A DNA stretch of 64,000 nucleotides from Glycomyces sp. TRM65418 (GTDB lineage Bacteria; Actinomycetota; Actinomycetes; Mycobacteriales; Micromonosporaceae): NCBI RefSeq assembly GCF_019710475.1, contig NZ_JAJFAX010000012.1, positions 1 to 64,000 of the forward strand, read 5' to 3'. The translations under genes were made by a program, and so were the position numbers. The notes below the pieces were generated by a model. The model did no database searches, was not told the DNA's origin, and was given only the letters and a program-made list of their open reading frames with translations. Below, piece by piece: positions 46,789 through 53,267 of the stretch (its first letter is position 1; each line of letters opens with the position of its first letter).

Positions 46789-47349
46789 ATGGGACGCGAC
46801 CTGGCGAGATTCGTCGAGGCGGATCAGCCCGTCACGTACCTGGGCGGTTTCGATCATTCACTCGTGCACTGCCCGCGATGCGACCGCATGGCGATCCGCC
46901 GTGAAGGCCGGGTGACGTGCGGGTCGTGCGCTTACGCGGACGGGTTGCCGCGCAAGCCCAAGGCGAAGCCCGTGCAGCCCTTTCAGGTCGTCATGTGCCC
47001 CGAGTGCAATCGCCACGTGGGCTCGTATCGGACCGATCTGCGGTTCGAGTCGCTGTGCTGCCGCGGCTGCGGCTGGTCCCGAGCAGCGGCCGCCGGACCC
47101 CCGTGGACCGCGCCGCAGCGGCACCGCTGGCCGCGGCTCTGGCTGGAGACCGACTTCCGCGGCAAGTCGTTGTGGGCGGTGAACGAGCAGCACCTGCGCT
47201 TCATGGAGGCGTACGTCGCCGCCGGCGTGCGGGAGACCGGTCCGTTCAACGGCACCATCGCAAGCAGGCTCCCCGCCTGGATCAAGTCGGGCAAGAACCG
47301 TGCAGCGGTGCTGCGCGCGCTGGCGAAGCTCCGGTCGCGACTGCCCTGA
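46789..47349 (+). CDS. zinc-ribbon protein, unknown function
   Basis: A 186-aa protein with two or three Cys pairs: CPRC (about 28-31) with CGSC (about 44-47), and CPEC (about 70-73) with CCRGC (about 89-93), consistent with two zinc ribbons. The C-terminal part has LWLETDFRGKSLWAVNEQHLRFMEAYV, seen in hypothetical actinobacterial proteins. GAAGGAGA is 7 nt before the ATG. No link to the RiPP genes is evident. The spacer 46514-46788 shows nothing else. Confidence 0.7.
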   Translation: MGRDLARFVEADQPVTYLGGFDHSLVHCPRCDRMAIRREGRVTCGSCAYADGLPRKPKAKPVQPFQVVMCPECNRHVGSYRTDLRFESLCCRGCGWSRAAAAGPPWTAPQRHRWPRLWLETDFRGKSLWAVNEQHLRFMEAYVAAGVRETGPFNGTIASRLPAWIKSGKNRAAVLRALAKLRSRLP

Positions 47350-47374
47350 GCTCCACCCGAGTGCTTCCTGGTGC

Positions 47375-47600
47375 CCCTCAAGAAAGGTTCGTACCAGCGC
47401 GCACGCTCCACGTCGTCACGCATCCGGAAGCGACCCGTCATGTCGAGGGTCTGGCGGGCGGTGGCATGATCCGCGTCTGACGCCCGGTCATGATCTCGTG
47501 GGTCTCCAGGGCTTCGAGAATGTCGAAGTCTCGCCGGTGCAGGCGGTCGGTCATCTCGTTGCAGTCGCCCGTGGTCGCACCGGGGACCCGCTGCGCGCAT
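47375..47600 (-). pseudogene. possible relic of a replication-relaxation-type protein
   Basis: On the minus strand, TDRLHRRDFDILEALETHEIMTGRQ is followed, after a break in frame, by a second segment (RFRMRDDVERARWYEPFL). The first segment resembles the N-terminal helix-turn-helix of replication-relaxation proteins of mobile elements. No full frame exists, so it is at best a fragment. The rest of 47350-47960 has no gene; a terminator-like inverted repeat lies near 47829-47853. Confidence 0.25.
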
Positions 47601-47966
47601 GCCGCTTCCCACCGCCTTCCCGTTGCGGTGGAGTCGGTTCGGAGGTGAGGCCTGCGGTGAGGCGTCGCTGCCTGGGGTATGCGCCCTGGACGTCTCCAAC
47701 AGGCCGGCCGAATAGCCTCCATGCGAACAAGCAGGCGCGCTCCGCGGGCCTTTTGTTCCGCCCTGAGCGGCTTCTGTGCGACTTTGCGCCACAGAAAAGC
47801 GGGCCCAGCGGCCGATCCCATGAGCGGTCGTCGGGTCGATGCCCGCTCATTCGCGTTCTGAACGGTCCCGCACTGCTCGTGTCGGCGGCCCTTCGAGTGG
47901 CGCCCCGGACACTCCTTCGCCCATGTGCCCTAGGCGAACCGCTCAGCGGCGCAATTCGAGTCGCGC

Positions 47967-48020
47967 GTGAGGAGTGCGTAAGCCGTGCGTGAGCGGTGTA
48001 TGAGCATCGGGGTATACGTT
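47967..48020 (+). promoter_or_regulatory. third copy of the 11-bp repeats and -10
   Basis: GTGAGGAGTGC (47967), GTAAGCCGTGC (47978), GTGAGCGGTGT (47989), ATGAGCATCGG (48000), then GGTA and TACGTT (48015-48020). The organisation is exactly that upstream of precursors A and B, although the gene it serves is decayed. Confidence 0.7.
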
Positions 48021-48082
48021 GGGGTCGGGGGTCGGACGGCGAAGCTCCCGTAACGGCCCTCGAAGAACGGGAGGCGTGCAGA

Positions 48083-48165
48083 TGATCGATCGGGTACACG
48101 GGATTCGACCCCGTCGAGCGAGCGGAGCAGGTCGGGGCCCGTGCGGCGGCGATGAACCCGCTGCA
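48083..48165 (+). pseudogene. decayed RiPP precursor (third copy), 5' part
   Basis: Aligns with the first about 80 bp of precursor B, including the upstream AAGAACGGGAGGCGTGCAG. A +1 insertion after about 18 bases shifts the frame, and homology stops at the codons matching MDALIG, where it joins aminopeptidase-like sequence. It cannot make a full leader or the Cys tail. Confidence 0.75.
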
Positions 48166-48703
48166 CCGCCGACAGCGACCTTCCGATCAGCGGGTCCTTC
48201 ACTCCCGCGCAACAAGAGGGCCACATCGTCCTCGCCGCCGAGCGGACGGGCACGGACGCGATCCGACTCGGGGTGAAAGCACGCGCTATCCGCCAGGCGT
48301 GCATTGGGATCCTGGCAGAGGGCCGCCAAGGCCTGGGCCTGCCGCCACCGGAGGGGCGTCCGCGGCCGACGCCCTGCGGCACCGCCGCCGGACGCTCGAC
48401 GGATTCGGCCACATGCTCGGCATCGACGTCCACGACCGCGGCGTCTCACCGCTTGATCGGGTCCGAAGCAGCGCCGTCGGAGGGCGCCGCGTGCTCACCG
48501 TGGAGCTCGGCCGGTACTTTCAGCCCGACGACGAGTTCGTCCCCGAAACGCTGCGCGGGAACGGCATCCGCATCGAGGACCACGTGCACAACGGCTTCTG
48601 GACTCTCTCAGCCGGCCTGCCCCGCACCGCAGCCGAGGCGGCGACCTGGCCTGCTGCGCAGCGAGAAGCCGGCCCGCGCCTTCCACCGGAATACCGAGCA
48701 TCG
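48166..48703 (+). pseudogene. decayed aminopeptidase P, 3' half
   Basis: Nucleotide homology to 45956-46513 begins exactly at the precursor relic junction (CACCGCCGACA) and runs to the equivalent of the stop codon. The catalytic GFGHMLGIDVHD and RIED segments survive, but a small deletion near 48345 changes frame and the 5' half is missing. The fused structure implies a deletion within a second copy of the cluster. Confidence 0.75.
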
Positions 48704-49350
48704 AGTCGACGCCCGGTTCTCATCGGCAGGCGCCTCCTCGAACCGGCGCCTTCACCGTGGGGCCGCGAACCCCGGCACCCGGACAGGCCGTCCACGCGTA
48801 CCGCCCGGTTCGCATACGCCGCTTCCTCGGCAGGCCCGCTCCGTGACCCTACCGTTGGGGCCGGCTCCCTGCCGCGGGCCTTGGCATTCAACGGGCGGCT
48901 TGGTCGCAACAATGTCTGACTGCAGCCGAATCGCCGCATTCGTCGAGTATTTCGGCGAACCTCGTGCACGGTGTCATTCGCCGATCGCCACTCGGAGCCC
49001 CACGGGCATCGTTGCAACGTTCGGCCAAGGTTTCCTGCCGCTTTCCTGCCGCTTTCCCGCCGCTTTCCCGCCTCGTAGATCGCGCGTTCCCCGGCAATTC
49101 GAACTTCGCGCCGGTGCTCGACCGGATTGGGAGCGGTGAGTTCGATCCGGCCGTGCCGGAATGGATCTGGTGCCGTAGAGCTCCGTTGGGAGACAATCGA
49201 AACCGCAATGTTCGATTTGATTCGTCGTTTATTTCAAGGAGCTAGTCTGGATCAAAGTACCGATCGAAAGCGCTGCGTCATCCCGACCGGCCCTCGCCGC
49301 CTGTCCACGGTTATGAGTGGCCCTTCCCCTCGATGCAATAGGAGATACCG
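48704..49350. other. gene-free region upstream of the regulator
   Basis: No supported gene. It contains a short 11-bp tandem repeat (CCTGCCGCTTT twice, CCCGCCGCTTT once, then a partial copy; 49034-49075) and an AT-rich stretch at 49205-49260 with TTGATT and TAGTCT that may hold the promoter of the following LuxR-type gene. Confidence 0.5.
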
Positions 49351-50100
49351 GTGACAAGAAACAATGGCCCCTCGAACGTCAAGCCAGCTTCTCTCACTCG
49401 AGTTCACACGCTCCTCGACAGTACTCATCACCATCCCCGGCATCATCCCTCCGAGGATCGCCGGACCATTGCGGTGGCGGTTGCCTCCGCCGATATGGTC
49501 ACGCTCCACGGCCTCACTTCGATCATCGGCGCTCAAGACGAGTTCGAAGTCGTGCACAGTGAACGCGACATCGACGTCTCGCTGTCCGCGCTCGCCGAGC
49601 ATCGACCTGATGTCTACGTCATCGAGTCCTGCTTCGGCGGCGACTGCGTGCTGGAGACCGTGGTACGGGCCGCCTGTCCCGTCCCGGTGCTCATCGTTTC
49701 CCGCCACCGTTCCGCCCTGGTGCTCCAGCGCGCGATGCGCCACGGCGCCAGGGGGTACATCCCGCTAGAGGCCAGGCCGTCCATGCTGGGCGAAGCCATG
49801 CTGCGGATCGTCTCCGGATCGGTGTACCTGGACCCTGGCCTGGGGGCGGAGTTGGCCGAGCGCCGTGGCATCCATACCCTCAGCGAGCGCGAACTCGACG
49901 TCCTGCATCTGGTCGCCATCGGGCACACCACGGCCGAGATCGCCGCGTCACTGTATGTCAGCGAGCGGACGGTCGAAGCCTGCCGCTCCTCGCTCAAGAG
50001 CAAGCTCGGCCTGAGAACCAAGGCGCAGATCCATGCGTACGCCTGGAACAAGGGCCTGATCACCGCCTGCTCCTGCGTACCGGTGCCCGGTGCCGGCTGA
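49351..50100 (+). CDS. LuxR/NarL-type regulator with atypical receiver
   Basis: A 249-aa protein. Residues 40-155 form a receiver-like domain (AVAVASADMVTLHGLTSII; VLIVSRHRSALVLQRAMRHGARGYIPL), but the phosphorylatable Asp position reads VYVIES, giving Glu. The C-terminal LuxR helix-turn-helix is LSERELDVLHLVAIGHTTAEIAASLYVSERTVEACRSSLKSKLGL. The Glu may mimic a constitutively phosphorylated state or indicate ligand control, as in some antibiotic-cluster regulators. GTG at 49351 has AGGAG upstream. It lies beside, and convergent with, the azole-peptide operon. Confidence 0.85.
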   Translation: MTRNNGPSNVKPASLTRVHTLLDSTHHHPRHHPSEDRRTIAVAVASADMVTLHGLTSIIGAQDEFEVVHSERDIDVSLSALAEHRPDVYVIESCFGGDCVLETVVRAACPVPVLIVSRHRSALVLQRAMRHGARGYIPLEARPSMLGEAMLRIVSGSVYLDPGLGAELAERRGIHTLSERELDVLHLVAIGHTTAEIAASLYVSERTVEACRSSLKSKLGLRTKAQIHAYAWNKGLITACSCVPVPGAG

Positions 50101-50182
50101 TCGCCGCGAGCGGGCGGCCTCCCTGCGACACGCCCAGGATCCGTTGCTTCGGGCGCCGTTCGGAGCGGTATATTTCTAGCTC

Positions 50183-50213
50183 GGGCCCGGGACGTCACTA
50201 GCGTCCCGGGCCC
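50183..50213. terminator. hairpin after azole precursor 1
   Basis: Perfect 12-bp stem GGGCCCGGGACG / CGTCCCGGGCCC with loop TCACTAG, between the convergent regulator gene and the last gene of the minus-strand operon. Likely a shared terminator. Confidence 0.75.
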
Positions 50214-50240
50214 TCGCGAGTGTCACGGCTTTTCTTCGGC

Positions 50241-50432
50241 TCAGGTCGAGGTCAGCGAGCAGCACGAGCAGCCGACGCAGCACGAGCAGGAGTCGCACGA
50301 ACTCGAACTCGACGACGCGCCGGTCTCCGGCAGTGCGACGGCGTCGCGCACCGTGGCGACTTCGATCGCGTCGAAGGACAGGTCGTCCAGGTCGAGGCCC
50401 TCGAAGTCGAATGCAGCAGTCTGAGTGTTCAC
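50241..50432 (-). CDS. thiopeptide/azole-type precursor peptide 1
   Basis: A 63-aa precursor. The acidic leader (FDFEGLDLDDLSFDAIEVATV ... PETGAS, about 1-40) matches thiopeptide leaders, and the Ser/Cys-rich core has seven Cys (46, 49, 51, 52, 55, 57, 58) and ends in LTST. Starts at GTG 50432 with a near-perfect AAGGAGGTG site 6 nt away. If the core begins at Ser45, a second Ser twelve residues on (Ser56) could form a pyridine ring as in lactazole-type thiopeptides. The C-terminal Thr63 matters for the daptide-type enzymes encoded upstream. Last gene of the operon. Confidence 0.9.
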   Translation of the reverse strand: MNTQTAAFDFEGLDLDDLSFDAIEVATVRDAVALPETGASSSSSSCDSCSCCVGCSCCSLTST

Positions 50433-50473
50433 ATCAATCACCTCCTTCCAAAATGGTTTCCGCACTCGACCAC

Positions 50474-50504
50474 GGGCCCGGGATGTCACTAGCGTCCCGG
50501 GCCC
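50474..50504 (-). terminator. hairpin after azole precursor 2
   Basis: GGGCCCGGGATG / CGTCCCGGGCCC (one G-U pair), duplicated counterpart of the 50183-50213 hairpin. Placed between the two precursor genes, it may act as attenuator or mRNA stabiliser. Confidence 0.65.
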
Positions 50505-50531
50505 TCGCGAGTGTCACGGCTTTTCTTCGGC

Positions 50532-50723
50532 TCAGGTCGAGGTCAGCGAGCAGCAGGAGCAGCCGACGCAGCACGAGCAGGAGTCGCACGAACTCGAGGC
50601 CGAGGACGCGCCGGTCTCCGGCAGTGCGACGGCGTCGCGCACCGTGGCGACTTCGATCGCGTCGAAGGACAGGTCGTCCAGGTCGAGGCCTTCGAAGTCG
50701 AATGCAGCAGTCTGAGTGTTCAC
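50532..50723 (-). CDS. thiopeptide/azole-type precursor peptide 2
   Basis: A 63-aa twin of precursor 1; the only amino-acid change is Ser42 to Ala in the Ser run before the first Cys. Leader, seven Cys and the LTST end are unchanged. GTG at 50723 begins one base after the ADH stop; the last codons of the ADH gene (EGGD) encode its ribosome-binding site, so translation is coupled. Confidence 0.9.
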   Translation of the reverse strand: MNTQTAAFDFEGLDLDDLSFDAIEVATVRDAVALPETGASSASSSCDSCSCCVGCSCCSLTST

Positions 50724-50724
50724 A

Positions 50725-52002
50725 TCAATCACCTCCTTCCAAAGGGATTTCCGCACCGGACGGCGTCGCCGCCAGGCGAGGTTCATGGTGAGCGGGGCCT
50801 CCGCTGGCGCTGCCGAAGAACGCCACCAGCTCGGGCCGCTCCACTCCCGAGAGGCGTCCGGTCAGGTGCCAGCTCTCGTGGCATGCCAGGGCCACTCGCT
50901 CGATGTCTATGCCGCCCAGGTCTTCCAGGCACACCGGCATGTCCCAGGCCGCTAGGCGCTGCGACAGTGCTTCGGCGAAGGTCGCCCGTCCCAGCGGGAC
51001 GGCCACGGCGCGGTCGAGGCGGGACAGGCGATCGGCGTCGCCGAGTCGGGGACCGATGGCGCCGCCCCCGCCGATCGCGGCCAGGTAGGCCGGCAGCAGG
51101 GCGCTCATCGTCCTGCCCTTGGGCAGTCCGTAGATGGTGCACAATGGATCTTGCAGGTACCACAGGACGTGGTCGTACCGGCCGCGCCCCAACCCGACCA
51201 GCTGCGTGGCGGAGACCGCTACGATCCACACGAGCTCCGCCCGCGCCTGCGCATCGGCGGGATCGGCGCTCAGGCGATCGAGCGCGGCGAGGCATTGCGC
51301 GGCGAGGGTCTCGGCCAGTGCGTCGGTGACGTCCAGAGCCGCTCCGGCGAGGTAGGGGCAGACGATCCGGGCGAGGGTCTCCACACCGCCTTCGATGACC
51401 GCCGCCGTCGGCAGGGACGCACTCAGGTCGGGATCGATGAGTGCCGATGTCGAGGCCAGCCGGCCCGACACCATCAGCCGTCGCTGCCCTTCATGGACGA
51501 CCGCGGCGACGCTGTTGAGCTCCGAGCCGGTGGCGGTGGTCGTGGGCAGCAGCAGGCTCGGCAGCCCCGGGCGCAGATGGGCGCCCCGCTCCCCGTCGAG
51601 GTCCAGCAGCGGTCCGCTTCGCCATCGATCGCTTTCCAGCAGTTCGAAGTTGGTCGAGGCCAGCGCGGCGAGTTTAGCGGTGTCCATGGTGCTGCCTCCG
51701 CCGATGCCGACGACGAGATCCGCGCCGCAGGCGGTGACCGCGTCGACTGCGGTCACGACGGCGTCCAAGGTGGGCACGCCCGCGACCCGGGTGACGGACA
51801 CGGCCGGGACCCCATGGGCGGAGAGGCGGGCGAGCAGGTCTCGGCCGGTCTCGGATTCGGCCACTCGCGCGTCGATGAGCACTGCTGGCGCCGATCCCAG
51901 TGCCGCCGCCTGCGGGCCCAGGTCCGCCGCGCGCCCCGATCCGAATCCGATGAGGGTCGGCACCTGCCAGTCGACCGCGGTCGCGGGCGGGTTCACGGTC
52001 AT
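50725..52002 (-). CDS. iron-type alcohol dehydrogenase family, daptide-type
   Basis: A 425-aa member of the Fe-ADH family with the NAD-binding GIGGGSTMDTAK and PTTTATGSE motifs. The metal-ligand segments differ from classical enzymes: EGGVETLARIV where DxxxH is expected, and LPKGRTMSALLP where HG is expected, so iron binding is doubtful. In daptide biosynthesis an ADH-family enzyme oxidatively decarboxylates the C-terminal Thr before an aminotransferase acts; the next gene is such an aminotransferase. Overlaps it by 4 bp (ATGA). Confidence 0.8.
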   Translation of the reverse strand: MTVNPPATAVDWQVPTLIGFGSGRAADLGPQAAALGSAPAVLIDARVAESETGRDLLARLSAHGVPAVSVTRVAGVPTLDAVVTAVDAVTACGADLVVGIGGGSTMDTAKLAALASTNFELLESDRWRSGPLLDLDGERGAHLRPGLPSLLLPTTTATGSELNSVAAVVHEGQRRLMVSGRLASTSALIDPDLSASLPTAAVIEGGVETLARIVCPYLAGAALDVTDALAETLAAQCLAALDRLSADPADAQARAELVWIVAVSATQLVGLGRGRYDHVLWYLQDPLCTIYGLPKGRTMSALLPAYLAAIGGGGAIGPRLGDADRLSRLDRAVAVPLGRATFAEALSQRLAAWDMPVCLEDLGGIDIERVALACHESWHLTGRLSGVERPELVAFFGSASGGPAHHEPRLAATPSGAEIPLEGGD

Positions 52003-53267
52003 GACAGGTCCAGTTCGTCGAAGACCTGACCGGCGGCGTCGGCGATGAGCTTCACATCGTCGTCGTCGATGATCAGCGGCGGCATCAGGCTGAAGCCCCG
52101 GTCGGAGAGGTGGACGATCACGCCGAGCGACCGGAACCGCTCCACCACGACCGCCGCCTGCGCCACGTCGACCGTGCCGCCCGGGCCTTGCAGGCCGACG
52201 CCCAGCATCAGGCCGCGGCCGGTGGGCGCGAGCGCCTGGCCGCGAGCGCGCGGCAGGGCGTCGGTCAGCATCGCGGTCAGTCGCTCGCCGGAGCGCAGCG
52301 ATCGGGAGACCAGGTCGTCGGCCTCGATGACGTCGAGCGTGGCCAGGGCGGCCGCGCAGGCCAGTGGATTGCCCGCCTGGGTCTCCCCGGTGCGCAGGAC
52401 GGCGCCGCCCGCGGCGAACGCCTCCCAGACGCGCTGGTGGATCAGGACCGCCGACATCGGCAGGAAGCCGCCGTTGATCCCTTTGGACATGACCAGCAGG
52501 TCCGGTCGCAGGCCCGTCCACTCCGCGGCGAACATCGACCCGGTGCGGCCGAAGCCGGTGGCGACCTCGTCGACGATCAGGCAGATGTCGTTCGCCTCGC
52601 ACAGGTCGTTCAAGCCGGAGAAGAAGTGCTCGTGCGGCACGAGCACGCCCGCCGATCCGAGCACCGGTTCGACGATGACGGCGGCCAGGCGGCCGGCGGC
52701 GGCCCGCAGCCGCTCCAGGGCGTCGGCCGCTCCCCGCTCGTCCAGGGGGGTCGGCACGTGCATGACCGCCGAGCGGTCCACGCCGTACTCGTCCTGTTCG
52801 AGGTCCTCGCCGGTCACGGCCATGGCGCTGTCCAGTGTGCCGTGGTAGGAATCGGCCAGCGCGGCGACCGTGTCGCGCTCGGGCCGGCCGATCAGCCGCT
52901 GGTAGCGGCGGGCGAGTTTGAGTGCGGTGTCGACTGCGCCCGCCCCGGAAGTGTTGTAGAAGACCTTGGTCAGTTCCGGCCTCGGGCTGATCTCCACCAG
53001 GCGGGAGGCCAGCAGTTGGGCCGGTTCGTTGCCGTAGCGGAACAGCGTCCCGTAGGAGAGCCGGTCGAGCTGCGCGCGGATCGCGGCCTGGATGCGCGGT
53101 TCGTCGAAGCCGCAGTGCATGTTCCACAGTGCCGCGTTGGCGCTGACGTACTCCCTGCCGTTCTGGTCGACCAGGCGGCTGCCGCGCCCTTCGGTGATCG
53201 TCACCGGGGAGGAGAGGTAGCGGCCCATGTCGGTCATGGGGTGCCACAGCGGGTAATCGTCGGTCAT
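51999..53267 (-). CDS. class III PLP aminotransferase, daptide-type
   Basis: A 422-aa class III aminotransferase: start YPLWHPMTDMGRYLSSPV, FYNTSGAGAVDTALKLARRY, SYHGTLDSAMAVTG, LIVDEVATGFGRTG and the PLP Lys in LVMSKGINGGFLPMS. By analogy with daptides it would convert the keto group left on the decarboxylated C-terminal Thr into an amine. Overlaps both neighbours by 4 bp. Confidence 0.85.
   Translation of the reverse strand: MTDDYPLWHPMTDMGRYLSSPVTITEGRGSRLVDQNGREYVSANAALWNMHCGFDEPRIQAAIRAQLDRLSYGTLFRYGNEPAQLLASRLVEISPRPELTKVFYNTSGAGAVDTALKLARRYQRLIGRPERDTVAALADSYHGTLDSAMAVTGEDLEQDEYGVDRSAVMHVPTPLDERGAADALERLRAAAGRLAAVIVEPVLGSAGVLVPHEHFFSGLNDLCEANDICLIVDEVATGFGRTGSMFAAEWTGLRPDLLVMSKGINGGFLPMSAVLIHQRVWEAFAAGGAVLRTGETQAGNPLACAAALATLDVIEADDLVSRSLRSGERLTAMLTDALPRARGQALAPTGRGLMLGVGLQGPGGTVDVAQAAVVVERFRSLGVIVHLSDRGFSLMPPLIIDDDDVKLIADAAGQVFDELDLS

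Larger units (their letters stand above)
50183..50741 (-). repeat. tandem duplication of the azole precursor unit (291-bp period)
   Basis: The segment from the hairpin through the precursor to its ribosome-binding site is repeated with a 291-bp offset (start codons 50432 and 50723). The copies differ at only a few bases, so the duplication is recent. Confidence 0.9.

Noticed and set aside
47829-47853. Second tRNA or tRNA fragment resembling the tRNA-Gln downstream region
   Set aside because: The similarity is limited to a terminator-like inverted repeat; no cloverleaf can be formed.
48273-49139. 288-aa ORF as an intact peptidase
   Set aside because: Only a short stretch matches aminopeptidase P before the frame shifts, so it is part of a pseudogene.
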